64,000 nt of DNA from Candidatus Rhodoferax randersensis. Its GTDB lineage: Bacteria; Pseudomonadota; Gammaproteobacteria; Burkholderiales; Burkholderiaceae_C. A model generated the notes under the pieces. The model searched no databases. It worked only from the letters and a program-made list of their open reading frames with translations, and was not told where the DNA came from. Position numbers and translations under genes: made by a program. The stretch's first letter is position 1. Every line of letters starts with the position of its first letter. The DNA lies in NCBI GenBank assembly GCA_016718155.1, contig JADKEH010000015.1, forward strand, positions 62,001 to 126,000, given 5' to 3'. Shown in pieces: positions 1 to 7,903 of this stretch.

Positions 1-94
1 TGGGTCCGTTCGTCGCTCGGCAGTCATGGTGAATGTAGCGCGGCAGTCCATGGAGTCAGGGGTCATGGATTGCTTCACTGCGTTCGCAATGACG
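1..94. repeat. dispersed palindromic intergenic repeat, copy 1
   Basis: The segment contains GGATTGCTTCACTGCGTTCG followed by CAATGACG, plus a degenerate inverted partner (GTAGCGCGGCAGTCCATGG) upstream. Related units recur near 2.1-2.3, 6.0, 9.8-10.0 and 41.4-41.55 kb, always between genes. It lies just beyond the 3' end of the HisN-like gene, so it may act as a hairpin at transcript ends; that role is inferred. Confidence 0.7.
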
Positions 95-103
95 GTATCA
101 CTG

Positions 104-895
104 TCATGGCGCGCGCAGCGCCGCCAGCGCCTGTGCATGCAGCTCGGGCGTGGCCGCCGCGACCACGCGCCCGTCTGAGCCGACGCCGAGCGGCTGACCG
201 TTCCAGTCGCTCATGACGCCTCCGGCCGATTGAATCAGGCTGACCATGGCCAGATAGTCGTAGGGCTGCAAGCCCGCTTCGACCACCAGGTCAATGTGGC
301 CACCGGCCAACTGGGCATAGCTGTAGCAGTCACCGCCGAAGCGGCGCAGCGCACAGCGCCGGCTCAAGACGTCAAACGCAGCCCACTCGACAGGCTTGAA
401 GGCATCAGGAGAGGTGGTGTAGATGCGCGCCTGGGCCAGGCTCTGGCAGGTGCTGACCCGCACCGGCTGACCGTTGCATAGCGTGACCTGCCCCTGCACG
501 GCCAGCCAGCGCTCGCCCAACACCGGCATGTCCACCAGGCCCAGCATCGGTTGGCCTCGGTGCAGCAGCGCGATCAAGGTGCCCCACAAGGGTGAACCGG
601 TGATGAAACTCTTGGTGCCGTCGATCGGGTCGAGCACCCACAACCATTCTGCGTCCATGCGCTCACGGCCATGTTCTTCGCCCAGAATGCCGTGGCTCGG
701 CACCTGCGCGCCCAGCAGGCTGCGCATGCTGGCCTCGGCGGAACGGTCGGCCACCGTGACCGGGCTGTCGTCAAGCTTGGCTATGACCTCCAGCGCGGTG
801 CGAAACAGCGGCAGCGTGTTCTGGCGCGCGGCATCGGCCAGGTCATGGGCAATCTGCACCAGGCTTTCGAGCTCGCGGGGTTTGGTTGGGGTCAT
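104..895 (-). CDS. Inositol monophosphatase-family phosphatase, HisN-type histidinol-phosphatase-like
   Basis: 263 aa, the usual length for the Mg2+-dependent, Li+-sensitive phosphatase superfamily. The metal-binding signatures are present: GEEHG at residues 72-76, WVLDPIDGTKSF with DPIDGT at 89-94, and a C-terminal PYD at 211-213 in place of the usual WD motif. Closest in style to the HisN/ImpC histidinol-phosphate phosphatases that perform the penultimate step of histidine synthesis in many bacteria, though inositol-1-phosphatase or another sugar-phosphate phosphatase is possible. An upstream in-frame Met would add 21 residues, but the Met at 895 begins the conserved part. No other his gene is nearby. 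It is divergent from the ABC importer across about 165 bp, which is suggestive only. Confidence 0.75.
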   Translation of the reverse strand: MTPTKPRELESLVQIAHDLADAARQNTLPLFRTALEVIAKLDDSPVTVADRSAEASMRSLLGAQVPSHGILGEEHGRERMDAEWLWVLDPIDGTKSFITGSPLWGTLIALLHRGQPMLGLVDMPVLGERWLAVQGQVTLCNGQPVRVSTCQSLAQARIYTTSPDAFKPVEWAAFDVLSRRCALRRFGGDCYSYAQLAGGHIDLVVEAGLQPYDYLAMVSLIQSAGGVMSDWNGQPLGVGSDGRVVAAATPELHAQALAALRAP

Positions 896-958
896 CGTTC
901 TGTCACACCAGGCGGCCCGGTTGTTTGGTTGGCAACGTTTGCTTTTGAGCATTTTCAT

Positions 959-975
959 GCAAAATCAAATTTTGC
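959..975. promoter_or_regulatory. inverted repeat in the divergent promoter region of the phosphonate-type importer
   Basis: GCAAAAT-CAA-ATTTTGC is a perfect 7-bp inverted repeat with a 3-bp spacer, followed by further TGCAAAA/TGCACAA half-like units up to about position 1000. It sits between the divergent HisN-like gene and the importer receptor gene. A binding site for the DeoR-family regulator encoded at the end of the importer cluster is the simplest reading, inferred from position and symmetry only. Confidence 0.4.
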
Positions 976-1061
976 CACAAATGCAAAAATATGCACAATA
1001 GCGGTGGGACGCCAGCAACACCCACCACCTTCATCGCCGACACCAACTTTTGGAGACACTC

Positions 1062-2090
1062 ATGCGCACCTGTCAGCTCCCTTTTCCCCGCAAACACCTG
1101 CACACCGCCGCCTTGCTCAGCAGCTTGCTGTGGGCGGCCAACGCCAGCGCCGGCACGGTTACCGCCTACACCGCGTTGGAAGAAGACGAAATCAAGGAGT
1201 ACATTGCGGCTGCCAAAAAGGACATGCCCGATGTGGACGTGCAGGTGCTGCGCCTGTCCACCGGCGACCTGGGTGCGCGCATCCTGGCCGAGGCCAGCAA
1301 CCCGCGTCACGACGTGATCTGGGGCTGGGCGTTGACCAACATGATGGACACACGCATTGCCGCCTTGACCGAAGGCTACGCCGCCAAAGGCAGTGAGAAG
1401 CTGGCCAAGGAACACAAGGCCGCCGACAGCAAATGGTTTGCCAGCACCGGCTACATGGCGGCCTTTTGTGTCAACACCGAGGTGCTGAAGGCCAAGAACC
1501 TGCCCATGCCCACCTCCTGGAAAGACCTGACCAACCCGGTCTACAAAGGCGAGATCGTGATGCCCAACCCGGTGTCGTCGGGCACCGGCTACCTGCAGAT
1601 CGCCGCCATCCTGCAATCCAAGGGCAACGACGAAGGCTGGAAGTTCTTGAAGACCATCGACGGCAACGTGGCGCAATACATCAAGTCCGGCTCACGCCCG
1701 TGCAAGGCCGCGCGCGCGGGTGAATTTGCCATCGGCACCTCGCTGGCGTTTGCAGCCATGCAGTCGGTGGAAGAAGGCTTTCCGATCAAGATGGTGATCC
1801 CCAACGACGGCGCAGGCTACGAGCTGGAGGCCTCCGCCCTGATGAGCAGCGCCAAGAACAAGGTGGACGCCAAGCGCTTCCTGGACTGGACCCTGTCACC
1901 CGGCGCCGCCGCCATCTACACCAAATACAAAGAGATCGTCACCATCCCCGGTGCGCCGCAATCCAAGGCTGCCAAAGCTGCTGGCCTACCGGCCGACCTG
2001 TCCAAAGTGTTGTACCCGGTTGACTTTGCCAAGTCCGCCAAGGAGCGTGATGCCACGCTGGCGACTTGGCAGAAGACCATTGGGCGATAG
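1062..2090 (+). CDS. ABC transporter periplasmic substrate-binding protein, 2-aminoethylphosphonate type (PhnS2-like)
   Basis: 342 aa with an N-terminal signal peptide (basic start, hydrophobic stretch, cleavage near ANASA-GTVTA around residue 30). The rest resembles iron(III)/2-aminoethylphosphonate-type receptors of the Fbp superfamily: a TVTAYTALEEDEI start, an RHDVIWGWALTN segment, and PNPVSSGTGYLQI in the second lobe. An ATPase and a fused two-domain permease follow, the order seen in putative 2-aminoethylphosphonate importers (TIGR03261/03258/03262 style). The Met at 1062 is preferred over 1050 because it begins a normal signal peptide. Ligand identity is inferred; a ferric-ion or other organophosphonate receptor remains possible. 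Confidence 0.75.
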   Translation: MRTCQLPFPRKHLHTAALLSSLLWAANASAGTVTAYTALEEDEIKEYIAAAKKDMPDVDVQVLRLSTGDLGARILAEASNPRHDVIWGWALTNMMDTRIAALTEGYAAKGSEKLAKEHKAADSKWFASTGYMAAFCVNTEVLKAKNLPMPTSWKDLTNPVYKGEIVMPNPVSSGTGYLQIAAILQSKGNDEGWKFLKTIDGNVAQYIKSGSRPCKAARAGEFAIGTSLAFAAMQSVEEGFPIKMVIPNDGAGYELEASALMSSAKNKVDAKRFLDWTLSPGAAAIYTKYKEIVTIPGAPQSKAAKAAGLPADLSKVLYPVDFAKSAKERDATLATWQKTIGR

Positions 2091-2130
2091 CTTGACGCAA
2101 GCTGGCAAGTCTGTCGTGTCCCGTCATGTC

Positions 2131-2270
2131 CCGTCATTGCGAGCGAAGCACGGCAATGCAATCCTTGATCAACGGCGATGACTAAGCCCCGTCATTGCGA
2201 GCGTAAGCGCGGCAATCCATCTGCGTGGGCACACCCCTGTGGATTGCCGCGCTGCGCTCGCAATGACGAG
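2131..2270. repeat. dispersed palindromic intergenic repeats, inverted cluster
   Basis: Three units: GTCATTGCGAGCGAAGCACG at 2133, GTCATTGCGAGCGTAAGCGC at 2191, and an inverted copy GGATTGCCGCGCTGCGCTCG at 2241. The second and third can fold into a long hairpin. They lie between the receptor and ATPase genes of one transport cluster, so they could lower downstream expression relative to the abundantly needed receptor; this role is inferred. Confidence 0.75.
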
Positions 2271-2325
2271 ACAGGCTGTCTCGTGCCTATCCATCCCCAT
2301 CCGTTGAAACAGCACGCCCCAAATC

Positions 2326-3336
2326 ATGTCCTTGAAGATTGAGTCGCTTCACAAACAGTTCGCCGGCGTTGCGGCGTTGGACAACATCGAACTGCAGGTG
2401 GGCGCGACCGAATTTGTCTGCCTGCTTGGGCCCAGTGGCTGTGGCAAGACCACGCTGTTGCGCATCATTGCCGGGCTGCTGAGCGCCGACAGCGGGCGCA
2501 TCCTGCTGGGTGAGCAAGACCTGGCCACGTGGCCGGCGCGTGAGCGTGGCTTTGGCATCGTGTTCCAGTCCTACTCGTTGTTTCCGCACATGACGGTGGC
2601 GCAAAACGTCGGCTACGGCTTGACGATTCGGCGCACACCCGCCACCGAGGTGCAGCAGCGCGTCACCCAGTTGCTACAAACCGTCAAGCTGGCAGGCTTC
2701 GAGCAACGCTACCCGGCGCAGCTATCCGGCGGGCAGCAGCAGCGCGTGGCGATCGCGCGGGCGTTGGCCGTCAACCCGGCCTTGCTGCTTTTGGACGAAC
2801 CACTGTCGGCGCTCGATGCCCGTGTGCGTGCCGACTTGCGGCTGGAACTGCGCGAGGTGCAGCGCCAGCTTGGCATCCCCACGCTGATGGTGACGCACGA
2901 CCAGGAAGAAGCCATGTCCATGGCCGACCGCATCGTGTGTATGAACCAGGGCCGCATTGAGCAGGTGGGCAGCCCGCAGGACCTGTACCTGCGGCCGCGC
3001 ACCCGTTTTGTCGCCAACTTCATGGGCCACAGCAACCTGATGACACGCGAGCAGGTGCAAGCGCATTGGCCGCAGTTGCTGGCGCACGCGCCAGCGGCAT
3101 CTGATCGCGACACACTGGCCTTGTGTGTGCGGCCCGAGCGTCTGCAACTCAAGGCGCAGACCGGCGCGCTTGGGCGGGTAGGCCAGGTCACCTTTCTGGG
3201 TAGCATTCAGCGCATAGCCGTGCATTGGATGGGGCAGGACCTGCTGGCCGAGACCAGCAGCGCCTCGCCCTTTGCACCTGGCGATGCGGTGCAGGTGGAC
3301 GTGGCGCCGCAAGACTGCGCCTGGGTTACCGCATGA
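2326..3336 (+). CDS. ABC transporter ATP-binding protein, 2-aminoethylphosphonate/iron type (PhnT-like)
   Basis: 336 aa, the length of the PotA/FbpC/PhnT importer ATPases. Walker A GPSGCGKTT begins at residue 35, the Q-loop region is FGIVFQSYSLFPHMTV, the signature is LSGGQQQR, Walker B is LLLLDEP, and the switch region is VTHDQEEAMSMADRI. The C-terminal third (from about 240) looks like a TOBE-type domain. The stop overlaps the permease start (ATGA at 3333-3336), so the two are translationally coupled. It should energise import of the ligand bound by the upstream receptor. Confidence 0.9.
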   Translation: MSLKIESLHKQFAGVAALDNIELQVGATEFVCLLGPSGCGKTTLLRIIAGLLSADSGRILLGEQDLATWPARERGFGIVFQSYSLFPHMTVAQNVGYGLTIRRTPATEVQQRVTQLLQTVKLAGFEQRYPAQLSGGQQQRVAIARALAVNPALLLLDEPLSALDARVRADLRLELREVQRQLGIPTLMVTHDQEEAMSMADRIVCMNQGRIEQVGSPQDLYLRPRTRFVANFMGHSNLMTREQVQAHWPQLLAHAPAASDRDTLALCVRPERLQLKAQTGALGRVGQVTFLGSIQRIAVHWMGQDLLAETSSASPFAPGDAVQVDVAPQDCAWVTA

Positions 3337-5018
3337 CGACCAGCGCGGCCACGCTGATCCCGGTGTCGGGCTCCACCCGGCTGCCCATGGCGGTGGCGGA
3401 CCGTTGGCTGCTGCGCGCCTGCATCGGCCTGCCGCTACTTGCCTTGATCCTGTTCTTCGGCCTACCCATGCTCAGCATCGCCTGGCGCAGCCTGATGCAA
3501 GACGGCGGTGGCATCGGCCTGGGCAACTACATTGCGCTGCTCGATACACCCGGCGTGTGGCGTGCCGCTTTCAACAGCACCTGGCTGGGACTGGCCACCA
3601 CGGCGCTGACGGTGCTGCTGGGCTTTGTGCTGGCCTATGGCCTTGAGCGCACGCACATGGCGGGCAAACGATTCGTCGCGGTGGGCATGGCCTTGCCGAT
3701 GCTGGCGCCCTCGCTGGTGCTGGGCCTGGGCCTGATCTTTCTGCTGGGGCGCAATGGCCTGGTGGGCAAACTGTTGGGCGTGCGCATGGACGTGTATGGC
3801 TTTTGGGGCCTGCTGCTGGCCGACATTCTGTACGCGCTGCCGCAAGCGGTGCTGATCATCCGCGCGGCCCTGCGCCATGGCGATATGCGCCAGTACGACG
3901 CAGCCGAAGTGCTGGGCGCCACGCCCTGGCGCCAGTTTGTCGACATCACGCTGCCCAGCGCCCGCTACGGGCTACTCAGCGCGACCTTTGTGGTGTTCAC
4001 CATCACCATCACCGACTTCGGCAACGCGGTGGTGATCGGTGGCAACTTCCCGGTGCTGGCCACCGAGATCTACAACCAGGTCAGTGGCCAGATGAAGTTC
4101 GGCATGGGCGCGGTGGTAGGCATCCTGCTGCTGACCCCGGCCGCGTTGTCGATCTGGATCGAGCACGTCGCCACCCAACGCCAGGCCCGCATGAGCGGTG
4201 AAGCGGCGCAGCCCCCCACCCCCCACCACCACCTGCTGCGTGACCTCGGCTTCACGACGGCTTGCGGCGCCATTGCGCTGAGCATTTACGCGGTGGTGCT
4301 AACGGTGGTGGCAGGCAGCTTTGTGCGGCTGTGGCCGTACAAGTTTGAGTTCACGCTCAAGCACTACAACATCACCCTGTCCGACGGTTATGCGCCCTTA
4401 TGGAACTCGGTCTATGTGTCGCTGCTGGCAGCGCTGTTCGGCACCTTGATGTTGTTCATGCTGGCCTTTGCCGTGCGCAAGTTCCCCGGTCGCCTGGCGC
4501 AACTCGCCAGCACACTGAGCGCCCTGCCGGTGGGGGTGCCGGGCCTGGTGCTGGGGCTGGCCTATGTATTCACCTTCAACAGCGCCAGCATGCCCTGGGG
4601 CGCCTTGTATGGCAGCGCCGCCCTGCTGGCGCTGTGCAACTACTACCACTACCACACGCAGGGCTACGTGGCCATGATGACCGGCATGCGCAATGTGCCC
4701 ACCAACCTGGAAGACGCCACCACCGTGCTGGGCGGCGGCACCGCCCGCATCCTGCGCGATGTGTACTGGCCAGCGATTCAGACCACGCTGCTGTCGGTCG
4801 GTGTGTTTCTGTTCATGCGCTCGATGGTCACGCTCTCAGCCATCATCTTCCTCATCACGCCGGCGATGTCCTTGGGCGCGGTGAGTGTGATGCGCCTGGA
4901 CGAAGCTGGATTTACCTCGCAGGCGGCGGCGTTTTCCACCTGCATCATGGCTTTGGTCGGTGGCCTGTCGCTGGTCTTGCATGCGCTCACGACGCGCGCG
5001 CGCGCGGCGCCCCACTGA
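3333..5018 (+). CDS. ABC transporter fused permease, 2-aminoethylphosphonate type (PhnU-like)
   Basis: 561 aa with two BPD-type permease halves in one chain. The first half carries an EAA-like loop around DAAEVLGATPWRQF, the second around EDATTVLGGGTARILRDV. About twelve hydrophobic segments are visible, beginning with ACIGLPLLALILFFGLPML. Duplicated permeases of this sort are typical of iron(III) (FbpB) and aminoethylphosphonate importers. The ATG at 3333 overlaps the ATPase stop, and the DeoR-type regulator follows 21 bp after the stop, so receptor, ATPase, permease and regulator probably form one operon. Confidence 0.85.
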   Translation: MTTSAATLIPVSGSTRLPMAVADRWLLRACIGLPLLALILFFGLPMLSIAWRSLMQDGGGIGLGNYIALLDTPGVWRAAFNSTWLGLATTALTVLLGFVLAYGLERTHMAGKRFVAVGMALPMLAPSLVLGLGLIFLLGRNGLVGKLLGVRMDVYGFWGLLLADILYALPQAVLIIRAALRHGDMRQYDAAEVLGATPWRQFVDITLPSARYGLLSATFVVFTITITDFGNAVVIGGNFPVLATEIYNQVSGQMKFGMGAVVGILLLTPAALSIWIEHVATQRQARMSGEAAQPPTPHHHLLRDLGFTTACGAIALSIYAVVLTVVAGSFVRLWPYKFEFTLKHYNITLSDGYAPLWNSVYVSLLAALFGTLMLFMLAFAVRKFPGRLAQLASTLSALPVGVPGLVLGLAYVFTFNSASMPWGALYGSAALLALCNYYHYHTQGYVAMMTGMRNVPTNLEDATTVLGGGTARILRDVYWPAIQTTLLSVGVFLFMRSMVTLSAIIFLITPAMSLGAVSVMRLDEAGFTSQAAAFSTCIMALVGGLSLVLHALTTRARAAPH

Positions 5019-5039
5019 GTCTGAACAGAAAGTATTGGC

Positions 5040-5816
5040 ATGTTGCAAGAAGAACGCATCCTGCGCATCCGCAGCCTGCTGGCCAAGTTCAAGCGCCTCA
5101 CAATCGAACGTATCGCACAGGACATGGACGTATCGCGCGAAACCGCGCGACGTGACGTGCTGCAACTCGAAGCCCAGGGTGAACTGCGCCGCGTGCATGG
5201 CGGTGTGGTGCAGAAGGGTCCGGAGCCCGAACCACCGGCAAGTGAACGCGCCCGCGTCAACCAGACGGAGAAACGTGCCATCGCCAAGGCCGCGCTCAAG
5301 CTGCTGCAACCCGGCCAAACCGTGTTCCTCGATGCCGGCAGCACCACCACTGTGCTGGCCGAAGAGCTGGCCTCGCTCAGCGGCCTGACCGTGATCACCA
5401 ACGGCCTGGCCGCCGCCCTGAAACTTGGCGCCGCCGACGACGCACGCGCCCCGCGTAACACCATCCTGTTGCTGGGCGGGCGCATCGACGCCAACGTACA
5501 AGCCACTTACGGCGACGACACCGTGGGCGAGATTCATCGCCACCAGGCCGATATCGCCCTGCTGTCGCCGGTGGGCATCAGCCGCCAACACGGCGCCACC
5601 AGCTTCGAGCACCACGAGGCAGCGGTCGCCCGCGCCATGGCACAACAAGCCCGGCGCGTAATCATCCTGGCCGACTACAGCAAAATCGGCCACAGCAGCC
5701 GCGTCAGCTACGTCAAGACGACCGACATCGACACCATCGTGACCGACGCCCGCGCACGCGCCCTGCCGGGGTTTTCGGCGTTGCAGCGGGCGGGGGCGCG
5801 GTTGGTGGTGGCTTGA
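5040..5816 (+). CDS. DeoR/GlpR-family transcriptional regulator
   Basis: 258 aa. The N-terminal DeoR helix-turn-helix (RIRSLLAKFKRLTIERIAQD, then VSRETARRDVLQLE) ends with the characteristic GELRRVHGGVV. The C-terminal DeoRC sensor domain begins near residue 80 and holds the phosphate-sugar-binding style loop DAGSTTTVLAEEL and TNGLAAALKL. Such proteins usually repress their neighbours until a phosphorylated metabolite binds. Its place at the end of the importer cluster suggests control of that operon, possibly through the inverted repeat at 959-975. The ligand is unknown. Confidence 0.85.
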   Translation: MLQEERILRIRSLLAKFKRLTIERIAQDMDVSRETARRDVLQLEAQGELRRVHGGVVQKGPEPEPPASERARVNQTEKRAIAKAALKLLQPGQTVFLDAGSTTTVLAEELASLSGLTVITNGLAAALKLGAADDARAPRNTILLLGGRIDANVQATYGDDTVGEIHRHQADIALLSPVGISRQHGATSFEHHEAAVARAMAQQARRVIILADYSKIGHSSRVSYVKTTDIDTIVTDARARALPGFSALQRAGARLVVA

Positions 5817-5991
5817 CCTCCGTTGGGCTTCGCCGTCTGACGACCCCGATACCTGCAACCTGCCTGCGTTGGCACGGCCGACGGCCTGGGTCGTCGTTCT
5901 CCGGCCCAGGCTCCCAGGTCAACGCCTGGGTTCGCGCCTATCACGTCATCAACGACGCACTTGATGTGCGGCTTTTGTAGTACGTCGCGAT

Positions 5992-6018
5992 GGATTGCCG
6001 CGCTACGCTCGCAATGAC
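5992..6018. repeat. dispersed palindromic intergenic repeat, single unit
   Basis: GGATTGCCGCGCTACGCTCG followed by CAATGAC is one unit of the repeat family described at 1-94. The surrounding 5817-6150 has no supported gene. Confidence 0.65.
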
Positions 6019-6150
6019 AAGCACGTGGCATCGACGAATCGAGCCTGCGCCCGACCACCCCAACCACCGACCTTGAACGCGCCAACTCGCAAGTGACGCG
6101 GCCAAACTTCTTCTCAGTCAGTTGGGCGACGCCCGTCAGGCAATCCACTC

Positions 6151-6190
6151 TTGACGTGTTCGCACTTGTGAAATAGGATTAAATCCTATT
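6151..6190 (+). promoter_or_regulatory. promoter with embedded palindromic operator for the ParDE module
   Basis: A -35-like TTGACG (6151-6156) is followed after exactly 17 bp by a -10-like TAGGAT (6174-6179). The -10 lies inside the perfect inverted repeat AATAGGAT-TAA-ATCCTATT (6172-6190), 19 bp before the antitoxin start. This is the standard arrangement for autorepression by a ParD-type antitoxin: binding would cover the -10 element. Confidence 0.65.
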
Positions 6191-6209
6191 GAACAACTGA
6201 AGGTACGGC

Positions 6210-6476
6210 ATGCGAACGACACAACAACTCAGCATTACCCTGCCAAACGACATGGCCAACGTGCTAAAGGCGAAGGTGCAGACTGGCGAGTACGCCACGG
6301 AAAGCGAAGTCATCCGGGATGGCTTGCGGGCACTGTTGGCACGTGATCGAGCCATTGATGGCTGGCTACGCGACCAAGTAGGGTCTGCCTACGATGCCTT
6401 GAAGGCTAACCCTTCCCGCGCGGTCACCCCTGAGCAAGTGCGCGCCCGCCTTGCCGCAGAGCGCGTCAAGGCCTGA
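6210..6476 (+). CDS. parD: ParD-family ribbon-helix-helix antitoxin
   Basis: 88 aa. The N-terminal strand-helix-helix (QQLSITLPNDMANVL, then YATESEVIRDGLRAL) is a CopG/ParD-type DNA-binding fold, and the C-terminal half is the helical toxin-binding tail. The stop shares a base with the toxin start (TGATG at 6474-6478), showing translational coupling. Antitoxins of this kind neutralise ParE and repress their own promoter, here probably through the palindrome at 6172-6190. The gene looks intact although its toxin is frameshifted. Confidence 0.88.
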   Translation: MRTTQQLSITLPNDMANVLKAKVQTGEYATESEVIRDGLRALLARDRAIDGWLRDQVGSAYDALKANPSRAVTPEQVRARLAAERVKA

Positions 6477-6803
6477 TGCTCTATCGCGTCGTGTTTTCGC
6501 CCGGAGGCAGAGGAGCAACTTGCGCAGCTCTACCGCTACATCGCGGTTGCGGCCTCCCCGGACATTGCGGCACGCTACACCGAGGCCATCATCAGCTACT
6601 GCGAGAGTCTTCGAGTCTTTCCTCATCGTGGCATCAAACGCGACGATGTGCGGCCAGGTCTACGGATCACCCACTACAGGAAACGCACCGTCATCGCCTT
6701 TGAAGTGGACGCCGACAAGGTTTCCGTCATCGGCGTGTTCTACGGCGGTCAAGACTATGAAACGCTACTTCAAGACGACTCGGATGAAGACATCGACAGC
6801 TAA
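6476..6803 (+). pseudogene. parE: ParE/RelE-superfamily toxin, single-base frameshift
   Basis: Read from ATG 6476 the product starts MLYRVVFSP and then derails. Removing one G at 6503-6504 (CCCGGAG to CCCGAG) restores a full-length ParE-like protein: EAEEQLAQLYRYIA, then FPHRGIKRDDVRPGLR, THYRKRTVIAFEV and VIGVFYGGQDYE, ending at TAA 6801. ParE toxins inhibit DNA gyrase. The restored length (about 108 aa) is normal for the family. The same one-base context recurs in polA, which suggests a sequencing error rather than decay, but inactivation of a toxin is also plausible. Confidence 0.8.
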
Positions 6804-6804
6804 C

Positions 6805-6969
6805 TATTCATACCCGCTGGATACGCTGGTCACGAGTCTGGATTCTGACCCCGAAGTGGAAGACACGTGGACCCAAGTGGCAGATCAACGCGAAGCGGAA
6901 CTGGCGTCGGGTGCGATTGCAGACGTTCCAGGGCCACAAGCAATCGCCAGGCTTCGCGCCACACTCTGA
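6805..6969 (+). pseudogene. remnant of an addiction-module component (TIGR02574-like) antitoxin
   Basis: The frame directly after the ParE stop encodes SDPEVEDTWTQVADQREAEL, then ASGAIADVPGPQAIARLRATL, ending TGA 6967-6969. This resembles the C-terminal half of the short 'putative addiction module component' proteins (EVEDAW...RLAELESG...VPWEEVRARL). The N-terminal half is missing and no start codon is apparent, so it appears to be a fossil. The family assignment is from memory of the motif only. Between 6970 and 7222 no further gene is seen. Confidence 0.45.
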
Positions 6970-7222
6970 TCCACACCAAGCGTCCAGACGTGTCGGGTGG
7001 CTGTGCCGGGGCGCTGGAGCCAATTCGCGGATGCAGCAGAGCTTGCGCGCCAGCCATCTGGTTGACGCGAGGACGGCCGCGCACCGGCCCAATAGCCCGC
7101 GAGCGCGCAAGCGACCCGGCACGGACGCCCGGCGCGTTCGCCTACACGTTTGAATGGCGCCAGCAAATCGCAATATGCAGACCGGGCCCGCGCGACACGC
7201 CAAGGCGATACCATCCCACCCC

Positions 7223-7903
7223 ATGAAGCTGTTGCTCATCGAAGACGAACAGGCCATGCAAAAGACACTGGTACGGGCTTTGTCGCGCCTGGGTTGGAGC
7301 GTCGACGTGTGTGGCGACGGCGCGCAGGCGCTGCAGCGCTGGCAAGAGGTGCACCCTGATGTGGTGCTTCTCGACCTGAGCCTGCCCGGCCTGGACGGCC
7401 TGCGCGTTCTGGAGTCGGCACGCAAAAACAGTCTCACCACGCCGGTGCTGATCCTCACCGCACGCGGCACCGTGGGTGACAAGATCATTGGCCTGAACAG
7501 CGGCGCCGACGACTACCTGCCCAAACCGTTCGATCTGGACGAGTTGGAAGCCAGGGTGCGCGCCCTGCACCGCCGTCACTCGGAATCCAACGCTGAATCA
7601 GGCTCCAGTCCAATAGCAACGGGAACCTTGCGCTATGAAACCGATAGCGGCGCGATCTACCACGGCAAGCAGGTGCTGGACTTGACGCCGCGCGAGTTGG
7701 CACTGTTGCGCACGCTGCTGGCCCGCCCCGGCCATGCGGTGTCCAAGGAACGGCTGTTCGAACTGGTGTTTCCAGGTGAGTCCGACGTGCAATACGAAGC
7801 CATCGAAGTGGTGGTCTACCGCTTGCGCAAGAAGCTGCAAAGCACGGGCGCCAAATTGGTGACACTGCGTGGCCTGGGCTATCTGCTCAAGGTCGGCACA
7901 TGA
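7223..7903 (+). CDS. OmpR-family two-component response regulator (TctD/QseB-like)
   Basis: 226 aa. The receiver domain has the acidic pair in LLIEDEQ (residues 7-8), phospho-acceptor Asp51 in VVLLDLSLPGLDG, the conserved Thr in LILTARG and Lys in LPKPFDLDELEARV. The C-terminal winged helix ends with VEVVVYRLRKKL-like sequence and LRGLGYLL. The Met at 7223 starts exactly at the receiver domain, so earlier in-frame codons are rejected. Its stop overlaps the sensor kinase start by 4 bp (ATGA). The TctD-like reading rests on the partner's 2CSK_N-type domain; the gene controlled is unknown. Confidence 0.9.
   Translation: MKLLLIEDEQAMQKTLVRALSRLGWSVDVCGDGAQALQRWQEVHPDVVLLDLSLPGLDGLRVLESARKNSLTTPVLILTARGTVGDKIIGLNSGADDYLPKPFDLDELEARVRALHRRHSESNAESGSSPIATGTLRYETDSGAIYHGKQVLDLTPRELALLRTLLARPGHAVSKERLFELVFPGESDVQYEAIEVVVYRLRKKLQSTGAKLVTLRGLGYLLKVGT

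Noticed and set aside
2131..2270. CRISPR-like array
   Set aside because: The units are palindromic, unevenly spaced and inverted relative to one another, with no spacers of constant length and no cas genes.
5708..6148. Minus-strand gene in the 5.8-6.15 kb gap
   Set aside because: It overlaps the DeoR gene end and a dispersed repeat, with no domain or ribosome-binding site; I see no gene in 5817-6150.
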